From the NCBI RefSeq assembly GCF_019972155.1, contig NZ_BOVL01000020.1, positions 406,147 through 470,146 on the forward strand: a stretch of DNA of 64,000 nucleotides, read 5' to 3'. Shown piece by piece: positions 25,460-33,777 of the stretch. The notes beneath the pieces are model-generated. The model was given only the letters and a program-made list of their open reading frames with translations. It was not told where the DNA came from and searched no databases. The DNA comes from Bradyrhizobium sp. RD5-C2. Its GTDB lineage: Bacteria > Pseudomonadota > Alphaproteobacteria > Rhizobiales > Xanthobacteraceae. How positions within the stretch are numbered: position 1 is the stretch's first letter; the number at the start of each line of letters is the position of its first letter. The position numbers and the translations under genes are program-made.

Positions 25460-27116
25460 CATTGACCGCATCCTGATCGGCCGGGTCGTCACGCTCAATG
25501 CGGCGGGCGATATCGCCCAGGCTGTCGCGCTACGGGGCGATCGCATCGTCGCAGTCGGCCGGCTCGACGAGGTCCTGGCCCTGAAGGGCCCGCGAACCAA
25601 GGTCTCCCGAACCGACGGGACGATCATTCCCGGGTTCAACGATACTCACGCACATCTGGATACCGAAGGTCTGCGTGAGCGCTTTCCGTCGCTCGGCAAG
25701 GTTCGGTCGATTGCCGACGTCCTGGCGCGGATCGCGGAGCTCGCGCGCACCACCCCGCGGGGCGAATGGATTGTCACTATGCCGGTCGGCGATGCGCCAT
25801 TCTATTTCGGGGGCCCGCTCTTGCTCGACGAGCGCCGCATGCCGACGCGACAGGAGCTGGACCGCGTCGCTCCGGATCACCCGGTGTGCATCCTACCGCC
25901 CTCGGGCTATTGGAGCCTCTTGCCCTGCTACACCGCGCTCAACTCGCTCGGACTGAAGCTGAACGGCCTCGACCGTGCGTCCGGATCTCCGGTCGAAGGC
26001 GTCGAGCTGCAACGCGATGCCGAGGGCGAGCTGTCCGGGATCATCGTCGAGCATAATTATCCGGATTCGGCGCAGATCGCCCTGCTGCCCGCCGTGCCGC
26101 GCTTTTCGCCGCGGGACCGGCGCGAGGCCATCAAGCGTTCCGTCAGAACCTATCATTCGTTCGGTACGACCAGCGTCTATGAGGGACACGGTTGCGCACC
26201 TGAAGTCATCGCCGCCTACCGCGATCTGCGCGAGTCCAATGAGCTGTCGATGCGGATGCATCTCGTCGTCAGCCCGTTCTGGAATACGCTCGACCAGGCC
26301 GAGCGCGACTTTCGTGAACAGCTCGCCTATGCGCGAGGCAGCGGTCTCGGCGACCACACCTTGCGGGTCGGCGGCATCTTCATCGGCTATGGGGGTGAAC
26401 CGAGCGCGGCGCTCGCGGCGATGGCGAAGCCGGCGGATCTCGGCTGGTCCTGCTATATCAAGCAGGCCAACACGCCCGAGCAGTTCGAGCGGCTCTGCCT
26501 GGCTGCGGCCGAAGCCAACCTGCGCGTGCACACCATCGCGGTTGACAAGCTTCACGAAATCATCCCGATCTACGAGCGGGTCAATGCCAGACATGCGATC
26601 GTCGGCCGGCGCTGGGTGATCGAGCATATGAGTTACGCCCCGACGGCCGAGCTCGCCCGGCTCAAGGGCCTCGGAATCGGCGTCACGCTGATTCCCGATT
26701 ACCATCTCTGGAAAGTTGGAACGCGGTTCTTTCCGCTCGATGAGCATGACCGGGAGCTGGTTGCCCCTGCCGCGCAGCTCGACGCGCTTGGCGTGCCGGT
26801 CAGTTGCGGGACGGACAACAGCCCCTGCAATCCGCTGGCAACGATGCGGGCGATGCGGACGCGCCGGGAACGGACCACCGGCGAGCCGATCGGCGCTGGC
26901 GCGGGCGCTTCGGCCGATCTCGCGTTGCGCGCGATGACGCGAAGTGGCGCGTGGTTCACCTTCGAGGAGACGATCAAGGGGCAGATCGCGCCCGGCTATC
27001 TTGCCGACCTCGCGGTGCTCAGCGGCTGCCCGCTGACAACGCCGGGTGAGGAGCTGGAATCACTGTCCTGCGTTGCCACCATCGTCGGCGGACACATCGT
27101 TCACGGCGAACTCTAG
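25446..27116 (+). CDS. Amidohydrolase, YtcJ / N-substituted formamide deformylase-like
   Basis: A 556-residue metal-dependent amidohydrolase. The HxH motif is FNDTHAHLDTEG (His68, His70). Further ligands are in VHTIAVDKLHE, VIEHMSYAP and the Asp of SCGTDNSPCNPL. It belongs to the same broad YtcJ/NfdA group as the enzyme at 7959, but the two are only distantly similar. Overlap with LivM by 14 bp shows that it belongs to the operon. Substituted formamides or cyclic amides are plausible substrates, consistent with the formamidase upstream. The exact reaction cannot be read from sequence. Confidence 0.87.
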   Translation: MSQHDIDRILIGRVVTLNAAGDIAQAVALRGDRIVAVGRLDEVLALKGPRTKVSRTDGTIIPGFNDTHAHLDTEGLRERFPSLGKVRSIADVLARIAELARTTPRGEWIVTMPVGDAPFYFGGPLLLDERRMPTRQELDRVAPDHPVCILPPSGYWSLLPCYTALNSLGLKLNGLDRASGSPVEGVELQRDAEGELSGIIVEHNYPDSAQIALLPAVPRFSPRDRREAIKRSVRTYHSFGTTSVYEGHGCAPEVIAAYRDLRESNELSMRMHLVVSPFWNTLDQAERDFREQLAYARGSGLGDHTLRVGGIFIGYGGEPSAALAAMAKPADLGWSCYIKQANTPEQFERLCLAAAEANLRVHTIAVDKLHEIIPIYERVNARHAIVGRRWVIEHMSYAPTAELARLKGLGIGVTLIPDYHLWKVGTRFFPLDEHDRELVAPAAQLDALGVPVSCGTDNSPCNPLATMRAMRTRRERTTGEPIGAGAGASADLALRAMTRSGAWFTFEETIKGQIAPGYLADLAVLSGCPLTTPGEELESLSCVATIVGGHIVHGEL

Positions 27117-27127
27117 GAATCTCGGAT

Positions 27128-28063
27128 ATGGCTATCGACCCTGAGCTTGCCCCCTTCATTGCCCGTCTCGACGAAGCCTGGCCGGAGCCGCCGTTGTCGC
27201 TGCCAGTATCAGCGTGGCGCGACCGCGTCGAGCAATTGTCCGCTGCGGCGCGAACGTCTTATCCGGCGGGCCTCATCGTCGAAACCCTCATCATCGATGC
27301 ACCACGGCCGGTGCGGGTTCGGATCTACCGGCCGGCATCGGCCCGCCCGCTTCCTGCTCTCATCTACATGCACGGCGGCGGCTGGGTGATCGGCAGCATC
27401 GATAGCCATGACGCGATCACCGCCGCGATCGCGGCCGACACGCCCTGCGTCGTGATTAGCGTCGACTATGCGCGCGCTCCCGAGCACCCATTCCCGGCGG
27501 CGATCGAGGACTGCGCGGCCGCGGTTCGATGGACGTTCGGGAATGCGGCCAGGTTCGGTATCGATCCGAGGGCGATTTGCGTCGGCGGCGACTCGGCAGG
27601 CGGCAATCTGGCCGCTGCGATGACGCTCGCATTTCGCGAAAGCGACCACGCGCTATGCGGACAGCTCCTGATCTATCCCTGCGTCGACGTCGATTTCGAT
27701 CGTCCGTCGTACCTGAGCGAAGCGGAAGCGCCTTACCTCAAGGCGCGCGAGATGATCTGGTTCTGGAATCAATATTGCCGCGACGTGCTGCAGCGGCAGA
27801 ATCCGCTGGCCGTTCCGATGCGCGCGAGGTCTCACAGCGACCTTCCGCCGGCGTTCATCGTCGTGGCGGAGCACGATCCGCTGCGCGATGACGGTCATGC
27901 CTATGCCGAGCGGCTGAAGGCGGCAGGGGTGCAGGTGACCTTCAGGCCCGGACGCGGCCTGATCCATGGATTTGTTCGCGCCCGCGGCCTCTGTGCCGCC
28001 GCGCAGGCGGAGCATCTGGCGATGACGGCCTGGCTTCGCGGGTTCGCCAACACCGGCGCCTAG
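27128..28063 (+). CDS. Alpha/beta hydrolase, hormone-sensitive-lipase-type esterase
   Basis: A 311-residue HSL-family esterase. The oxyanion-hole motif HGGGWVIGS is followed by the nucleophile motif GDSAGGN, and the C-terminal part carries the catalytic Asp (AEHDPLRDD) and His (GLIHGFVR). No signal peptide is present, so it is cytoplasmic. It lies 11 bp after the amidohydrolase as the last gene of the LigAB/formamidase operon. It may hydrolyse an ester, lactone or N-acyl intermediate. Confidence 0.9.
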   Translation: MAIDPELAPFIARLDEAWPEPPLSLPVSAWRDRVEQLSAAARTSYPAGLIVETLIIDAPRPVRVRIYRPASARPLPALIYMHGGGWVIGSIDSHDAITAAIAADTPCVVISVDYARAPEHPFPAAIEDCAAAVRWTFGNAARFGIDPRAICVGGDSAGGNLAAAMTLAFRESDHALCGQLLIYPCVDVDFDRPSYLSEAEAPYLKAREMIWFWNQYCRDVLQRQNPLAVPMRARSHSDLPPAFIVVAEHDPLRDDGHAYAERLKAAGVQVTFRPGRGLIHGFVRARGLCAAAQAEHLAMTAWLRGFANTGA

Positions 28064-28444
28064 CGCCGTTTCGCACACACGAACTTCAGTCCCGTCTCAG
28101 GATTATCTCCCGCGCAGCGCCCTCGTCACCGACGGCGACTGCGCGCGCCATCAGCGCTGTCTTGCATCTGCAAATGCAGAGCAAGGCGCGTGCTGGTGGA
28201 CCAACATGTGCGCACCAGCGTCGGGACCGTGTTTCTCGGCGGCGCGGATGGCCGAGAATGGTGGCACAGGCGCGAGGACCACGCGCGGCTTCGGGCCCTG
28301 TTTCCGAGCCCGATCATCATTGATCACGACTGCACGTGACGGGCTCGGCCTTTCGGCCCGCCTCCGACCGCTAAACGGGGCTTGACAAACTTAATTCCAA
28401 ATAGTGAAATTGAATTGCAAACAGAAGAATTACATGGGGCGGGA
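28064..28444. other. Intergenic region upstream of the IclR gene
   Basis: This 381-bp stretch separates two operons on the same strand. The right end is AT-rich and contains a good sigma70-like promoter (28382-28410). Around 28180-28340 a plus-strand frame is open for about 50 codons without a credible start or family, and I do not call it a gene. No clear terminator hairpin was seen after the esterase. Confidence 0.5.
28382..28410 (+). promoter_or_regulatory. Probable sigma70-type promoter of the IclR/GGT/SsuABC operon
   Basis: TTGACA at 28382-28387 is a perfect -35 box, and TGAAAT at 28405-28410 matches 4 of 6 of the -10 consensus with 17-bp spacing. The start codon at 28445 lies 34 bp after the -10 box. 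The AT-rich local composition contrasts with the flanking high-GC sequence. Confidence 0.55.
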
Positions 28445-29269
28445 ATGGCGCGGCTTACGGCGTTTCAGCGCAAGGCGGATACCGATGGCCTGGATCAGAC
28501 GGGCGACGACGCGCGTGTGGTGCAGGGACTGTCGCGCGGGCTCACCGTGCTGCGGGCGTTTCGGCCCGGCGAAACCTCACTCAGCAACAGCGAGCTCGCG
28601 GCGCGCACCGGCCTTGCCAAGGCGACGATCTCGCGGCTGACACAGACGCTGACCGCGCTCGGCTACCTCTCCTATTCACCGCGGCTCGGTCGCTATCAGC
28701 TCGGCGCCGGCGTGGTCGCGCTGTGTCACTCGCTGCTCGCCGGCATGCCGCACCGCATCGCCGCCCGTCCGCTGCTGCAGGACATCGCCGACTTCGCCCG
28801 CGTCCCGGCCTCGCTCGGCATGCGCGACCAGTCCGAGATGGTGACGATCGAGACCGCGCGACATCCGCATATGCGCCCGATGCGCTTCGATCTCGGATCA
28901 AAACTACCGATCGAAACCACCGCGATGGGACGCGCCTATTTGTTCGGCCTTCCGGCGGAGGAGCGCGAGATGCTGCTCAAGCGCCTGCGCCTGCAGCATA
29001 GCCGCGAGGAGTGGCGCGACATCCGCGCCCGCCTCGACAAGGCCTTCGAGCAGCTTACCGAGCGCGGCTTCTGCGTGTCGCTGGGCGATCGGCGTCCCGA
29101 CGTGTTTGCGGTCGGCGCGCCGCTGGTGACGCCTGAAGGCATCGTGCTCGCGATCAACTGCGGCGGCATGCCGTCGGAAGTCAGCGCCGAGCGTCTCGAA
29201 CATGAAATCGGTCCGCGGATCGCGCAGGCCGCAGCCCAGATTTCCGCGGAGCCGGCACCCCATGCGTGA
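28445..29269 (+). CDS. IclR-family transcriptional regulator
   Basis: A 274-residue regulator. The N-terminal helix-turn-helix (about 25-85, with LSNSELAARTGLAKATISRLTQTLTALGYL) is followed by the IclR effector domain (about 100-265). The start at 28445 was chosen because the longer frame from a TTG at 28382 would place the -35 box inside the coding sequence; GGGGCGGG precedes this ATG. It overlaps the GGT-like gene by 8 bp, so it is autoregulated as part of the operon it probably controls. Confidence 0.88.
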   Translation: MARLTAFQRKADTDGLDQTGDDARVVQGLSRGLTVLRAFRPGETSLSNSELAARTGLAKATISRLTQTLTALGYLSYSPRLGRYQLGAGVVALCHSLLAGMPHRIAARPLLQDIADFARVPASLGMRDQSEMVTIETARHPHMRPMRFDLGSKLPIETTAMGRAYLFGLPAEEREMLLKRLRLQHSREEWRDIRARLDKAFEQLTERGFCVSLGDRRPDVFAVGAPLVTPEGIVLAINCGGMPSEVSAERLEHEIGPRIAQAAAQISAEPAPHA

Positions 29270-30845
29270 TTTCACCAAACCCGGTCGTTCCGAGGCCGTC
29301 AGTGCGCACGGCATGGTCTGCAGCTCGCATCCGGCGGCCTCGCTCGCCGGCCTCGACATGCTGCGCGCCGGCGGCAATGCGATCGACGCGGCAATCGCCG
29401 CCATCGCCGTGCAGGGCGTGGTCGAGCCGCACATGACCGGCATCGGCGGCGACTGCTTTGCGCTGTTTGCCCCGAAGGGAGGCGCGCCGGTCGCGCTCGA
29501 TGGCTCAGGCCGCGCACCTCGCGCCGCCGACGCCGGCTGGTATGCCGAGCGCGGCTTCAACGCCATTCCCGCGGAATCACCGCACGCGGTCACGATCCCC
29601 GGCGCGATCGCGGCCTGGTGCACGCTCAACCGCGACCATGGCCAAAAGCCGCTTGCCGAGGTGCTGGCACCGGCGATCCGGCTCGCCGAAGACGGCATGT
29701 GCGTTACGCCGCGTGTCGCCTGGGACTGGGGACGGCAGGTCGAGAAACTGTCGCGCGATGCCGCGACGCGCGCCAAGTTCCTGCCCGACGGCCGCGCGCC
29801 GCGCACCGGCGACGTCTTCCGTAATCCGACGCTCGCCGCCACCCTGCGCAAGATCGCGCATGAGGGCGCCAAAGCGTTCTATCAAAACGGCGTCGCGGCC
29901 GCACTGACCCGCAAGCTCAAGGCGCTCGGCGGCCTGCACGAAACCGACGATTTCGCGCAGGAGCACAGCGACTATGTCACGCCGATCAGCGCGCCCTATC
30001 GTGGCTACACCGTCTATGAATGCCCGCCGGCCGGCCAGGGCCTGGCCGCGCTGATGATCCTGCGCACGATCGAAGGGCTTACGCTCGGCGATGCCGGCCA
30101 TTCCGAGGCCGACCGCATCCACCTGCTCGCGGAAGCCACCAAGGCGGCCTATCGGGCCCGCGACGCCTATTTTTGCGACCCCGCGCACGGACCGACCGCG
30201 ACAGACGAATTCCTGTCGGGCGCGTGGGCGGCGCGGACCCGCGCACGCATCGCGCCGGACCGCGCCAGCGCGCCGGCCTATTGGGACGACGCCGAGCACA
30301 AGGACACCGTGCTGGTCACGGTGGTCGACCGCGATCTCAACGCGATCTCGCTGATCAACTCGCTGTTCGCGCCGTTCGGCAGCGGCATCTACGAGCCCGA
30401 CACCGGCGTGCTGCTGCACAACCGCGGCATGGGCTTCAGCACCGACCCGGACCATCCGAGCGCGATCGCCGCCGGCAAGCGGCCGATGCACACCATCATC
30501 CCCGCCCTGCTCTATCGCGACGACAAGCCGGTGATGCCGTTCGGCGTGATGGGCGGACACTATCAGGCGACCGGGCATGCGCATTTCATCTCGCAGATCC
30601 TGGATCGCGGCCTCGGCCTGCAAGAGGCCAGCGACCTGCCACGCTCGTTCGCCTTCGACGGCAAGCTGTCGCTCGAGACCACCATCGCGCCGCAGGTGAA
30701 AGCCGATCTGGAGGCCCGCGGACACACGGTCGCGTGGTCGGACTTTCCGATCGGCGGCGCGCAGGCGATCTGGATCGATCGCGATCGTGGCGTGCTGATC
30801 GGCGCGTCCGATCATCGCAAGGACGGCATGGCCTTGGGCCAGTAG
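29262..30845 (+). CDS. Gamma-glutamyltransferase-family Ntn hydrolase
   Basis: A 527-residue GGT-fold enzyme. The expected autoprocessing/nucleophile threonine is Thr349 in HKDTVLVTVVD, aligning with the catalytic Thr of E. coli GGT. The arginine in GSGRAP (Arg84) aligns with the one that binds the substrate carboxylate. HNRGMGFS and HTIIPALL are conserved C-terminal blocks. No signal peptide is visible, unlike periplasmic GGT, so it is probably a cytoplasmic acylase or gamma-glutamyl hydrolase. The start overlaps the IclR gene by 8 bp. Substrate is unknown. Next to an importer and an omega-aminotransferase, it may release an amine or amino acid from an imported conjugate. Confidence 0.87.
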   Translation: MRDFTKPGRSEAVSAHGMVCSSHPAASLAGLDMLRAGGNAIDAAIAAIAVQGVVEPHMTGIGGDCFALFAPKGGAPVALDGSGRAPRAADAGWYAERGFNAIPAESPHAVTIPGAIAAWCTLNRDHGQKPLAEVLAPAIRLAEDGMCVTPRVAWDWGRQVEKLSRDAATRAKFLPDGRAPRTGDVFRNPTLAATLRKIAHEGAKAFYQNGVAAALTRKLKALGGLHETDDFAQEHSDYVTPISAPYRGYTVYECPPAGQGLAALMILRTIEGLTLGDAGHSEADRIHLLAEATKAAYRARDAYFCDPAHGPTATDEFLSGAWAARTRARIAPDRASAPAYWDDAEHKDTVLVTVVDRDLNAISLINSLFAPFGSGIYEPDTGVLLHNRGMGFSTDPDHPSAIAAGKRPMHTIIPALLYRDDKPVMPFGVMGGHYQATGHAHFISQILDRGLGLQEASDLPRSFAFDGKLSLETTIAPQVKADLEARGHTVAWSDFPIGGAQAIWIDRDRGVLIGASDHRKDGMALGQ

Positions 30846-30925
30846 CGCAGACGCGGAAGACCGGGCACCGGCTCTCCGCGAATCCTGATGTGCGGGCGGA
30901 AACAGTTGCGTCGATGGAGTATCGA

Positions 30926-31762
30926 ATGGCTTTGCGAACCCAGGGAACTGTGCAACGCGCCTTCGCGGAGCCGTCATCCACCGCCGAACCGGCACAGCCG
31001 GCGATCCGCCTGGCAGGCGTCAACAAGGCCTATGGCGTCGGCGACGCCAGCCTGCTCGCCCTGCATGAAGTCGACCTCGAAATCCGCGGCGGCGAATTCG
31101 TGGCGGTCGTCGGTCCGTCCGGCTGCGGCAAGTCGACCATGCTGCGGGTGGTGGCAGGACTGATTCCACCCGGCAGCGGCGAGGTGTGGATCGGTGACAG
31201 CCGGGTGCACGGCACGCGGCGCGACATCGGCATCGTGTTTCAATCGCCGGTGCTGTTTCCCTGGCGCACCGTGCTGGAAAACGTGCTGTTGCCGATCGAC
31301 GTGCAAAAGCTCGGCCGCGACACCAATCTCGCAAAGGCACGCGAGCTGCTGGCGCTGGTGGGCTTGCGCGATTTCGAATCGCGTTATCCGGCGGAGCTGT
31401 CCGGGGGCATGCAGCAGCGCGTCGGTATCGCGCGGGCGCTGGTGCACGATCCGGCGATCCTGCTGATGGACGAGCCGTTCGGCGCGCTCGACGCGATGAC
31501 GCGCGAGCACATGAATGTCGAGTTGCAGCGGCTTTGGCAATCCCGCACCAAGACCGTTCTGTTCATCACCCATTCGATCTCGGAAGCCGTTTTCCTCGCC
31601 GATCGCGTCGTGGTGATGACGCCGCGGCCGGGACGCATCGCCGAGGTGATCGAGATCGCGCTGCCGCGGCCGCGCAGCCTCGACATGATGAGCACCGCGC
31701 CGTTCGGCGATTATGTCCGGCGCATCCGCGACCATTTCGGCGCATTGGGAGTGACCGACTGA
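30926..31762 (+). CDS. ABC importer ATP-binding protein, SsuB/TauB-type
   Basis: A 278-residue ATPase with Walker A GPSGCGKSTML, signature ELSGGMQQRVGIARAL, Walker B ILLMDEPFGALD and the switch His in FITHSISEAV. These are typical of the nitrate/sulfonate/taurine importer family. The ATG at 30926 (MALRTQ) has GGAG at good spacing; an ATG at 30914 is the alternative. Its stop overlaps the permease start (TGATG). Confidence 0.92.
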   Translation: MALRTQGTVQRAFAEPSSTAEPAQPAIRLAGVNKAYGVGDASLLALHEVDLEIRGGEFVAVVGPSGCGKSTMLRVVAGLIPPGSGEVWIGDSRVHGTRRDIGIVFQSPVLFPWRTVLENVLLPIDVQKLGRDTNLAKARELLALVGLRDFESRYPAELSGGMQQRVGIARALVHDPAILLMDEPFGALDAMTREHMNVELQRLWQSRTKTVLFITHSISEAVFLADRVVVMTPRPGRIAEVIEIALPRPRSLDMMSTAPFGDYVRRIRDHFGALGVTD

Positions 31763-32610
31763 TGCAAAGCTCCGTCGATACCACGCAAAACCGCCTGCTC
31801 AGCATTGCCCTGCTCGTCGCCGCGCTTGCGACCTGGGAGCTCGCCGTGCGCCTGCTCGGCATTCCCTCCTTCGTACTGCCGCCGCCATCGGCGGTGGCCG
31901 CCGGACTATGGCGAGGATTTTCCAGCGGGCTGTACCTGCAGCACATCGCCGTGACGATGTTCGAGGTGCTGCTCGGCTTTGCGCTCGGCTGCAGCCTCGG
32001 CTTCGTGCTCGGCGTCGCGGTCGCGCTCAACCGGCACGTCGCCTACTTCCTCTACCCCTATATCGTGATGTTCCTGTCGATGCCGAAGGTGGCGCTGGCG
32101 CCGCTGATCGTGTTGTGGTTCGGGCTCGGCATGACCTCGAAGATCGTCACCGCGGCCCTGGTCTCGTTCTTTCCGTTGATGGTGAACACCATTGCCGGGC
32201 TGAATGCGGCGGATGGCGACCGGGTTGACCTGATCCGCTCGCTCGGCGGCTCCGAGCGGCAGATCTTCACCATGCTGAGGCTGCCGACCGCGCTGCCGAT
32301 GGTGATCGCAGGGCTCGAGATCGCCATCACGCTGTCGCTGATCGGCACCGTGGTGGCCGAATTCCTCGGCGCCGAACAGGGCCTCGGCATGCTGATGCAG
32401 AGCATGAACTTCTCCATGGATATCGCCGGTTCGTTCTCGGTGCTGATCGTGCTCGCCATCGTCGGGTTGGTGCTCAACCAGGTACTGCTCGCAGTCCGGC
32501 ATCGCGTGCTGTTCTGGGAGCGGCTCGGGCGCGGCGCGTCGAGCGCGCCGAAGGCAACGGCCTCGCCGGCGGCGGGCGTTCCGGCCGAGGCGAAGCGGCT
32601 CACGTCCTGA
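31762..32610 (+). CDS. ABC importer permease, SsuC/TauC-type
   Basis: A 282-residue inner-membrane permease. The EAA loop that contacts the ATPase is visible as LIRSLGGSERQIFTMLRLPTALPMVIAGL, and several hydrophobic helices span about 15-260. The Ala/Pro-rich C-terminal tail is probably cytoplasmic. The start shares one base with the SsuB-type stop. It forms the pore of the importer at 30926-33733. Confidence 0.92.
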   Translation: MQSSVDTTQNRLLSIALLVAALATWELAVRLLGIPSFVLPPPSAVAAGLWRGFSSGLYLQHIAVTMFEVLLGFALGCSLGFVLGVAVALNRHVAYFLYPYIVMFLSMPKVALAPLIVLWFGLGMTSKIVTAALVSFFPLMVNTIAGLNAADGDRVDLIRSLGGSERQIFTMLRLPTALPMVIAGLEIAITLSLIGTVVAEFLGAEQGLGMLMQSMNFSMDIAGSFSVLIVLAIVGLVLNQVLLAVRHRVLFWERLGRGASSAPKATASPAAGVPAEAKRLTS

Positions 32611-32662
32611 CAACGCCGGGCAACCGGCTGCGACCATGCAGGCCTTTCAACGGGAGGATGCC

Positions 32663-33733
32663 GTGAACCAACGTTGCAGACGCAATCACCTGATCGGTGC
32701 GGTCATGATCGCCGCAGCCCTTGCCGGCTCCGTCGCTGCCGCCTCTGCGCAGACCAAGGTCCGCGTCGGCTGGTGCACCAGCGTGCTCACGCTCGGCGTC
32801 GTGCCGTTCGCGGTGGCCATCAAGATGGGCTGGTACAAGGAGCTCGGCATCGATCTCGAGCTGGTGAACCTGCCGGGATCCTCCGACTGCGTGCGCAATG
32901 TCGCGACCGGCGAGGTGCTGGTCGCCGTGCCGACGGTCGAGCCGGTCGCGATCCTGCGGCTGACCGGCGTCAAGACCGAGGTTTTCTACACCGCGTTTCG
33001 CCGCAACATCTTTGGCCTCGCCGTGCCCGCCAGCAGCCCGATCACCGGCTACAAGGATTTGAAGGACAAGAAGATCGGCGTGACCTCGATGGCATCGGCC
33101 GGCGTGGTCGTCGCCCGCTCGGTCGCGAGCTCGGTTGGGCTCGATCCTGACCGCGACGTCAAGATCGTCGTCTCCGGCCAGCCGGCGCAGAGCGCCGTGC
33201 TGTTGAGACGCCACGACATCGACGCCGTGTCGCAATGGGACGTGCAGTACACGCTGATGGAGCTCGCCGGCGTGCCGATGCGCCCGCTGGCCGATCGCGA
33301 ACTGGAATCGTTTCCCTCGAACAGCTTCGTCGCGCGGCCCGATACGATCCAGACCAAGGGCGATGTGCTGGCGCGGCTGGTGCGCGGCTACGCCATGGGG
33401 ACGCTCTATGCCGTGCGCAACCCACGCGCCGCCGCCGAAATGTACCACGCGGTCTATCCGCAGGTGGTGCCGACCGGCCTGGACGCGGTTCAGGCACTCG
33501 ACCAGACCACGGCGCTGCTGAAGACGGTGACGCCGAAGATGGCGCTGGAAGCCGGCGCTGACAAATGGGGCGCGAGCAGTTTCGAGGCCTACCAGGCCTA
33601 CCTCGACTGGCTGGTGAAGGCCGGTGTGCTGAAAGAGCACGTCGATGCGCACGAGGTCGTCACCAATACGCTGATCGATCAGGTCAACGACGGTCTCGAC
33701 CTGAAGGCGGTCGAAGCCGCGCTGTCCCGCTAG
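32663..33733 (+). CDS. Periplasmic binding protein, SsuA/NMT1-like
   Basis: A 356-residue secreted binding protein. The GTG at 32663 has GGGAGGA upstream and gives a signal peptide ending at AAASAQ; an ATG at 32636 lacks a ribosome site. The mature part begins TKVRVGWCTSVLTLGVVPFAVAIKMGWYKELGIDLELV, typical of the NMT1/SsuA fold. Members bind sulfonates, nitrate, pyrimidine precursors and aromatic acids, so the ligand is open. The downstream aminotransferase makes an amino-containing ligand likely. Confidence 0.9.
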   Translation: MNQRCRRNHLIGAVMIAAALAGSVAAASAQTKVRVGWCTSVLTLGVVPFAVAIKMGWYKELGIDLELVNLPGSSDCVRNVATGEVLVAVPTVEPVAILRLTGVKTEVFYTAFRRNIFGLAVPASSPITGYKDLKDKKIGVTSMASAGVVVARSVASSVGLDPDRDVKIVVSGQPAQSAVLLRRHDIDAVSQWDVQYTLMELAGVPMRPLADRELESFPSNSFVARPDTIQTKGDVLARLVRGYAMGTLYAVRNPRAAAEMYHAVYPQVVPTGLDAVQALDQTTALLKTVTPKMALEAGADKWGASSFEAYQAYLDWLVKAGVLKEHVDAHEVVTNTLIDQVNDGLDLKAVEAALSR

Positions 33734-33777
33734 AGCCCTCGCGACCCGAATCCGATCCCAACGTCAGGAAAGTCGCC

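Noticed and set aside
28126..28340. Short open frames on both strands upstream of the IclR gene
   Set aside because: No ribosome site, no family, and about 50 codons can be open by chance at this GC content.
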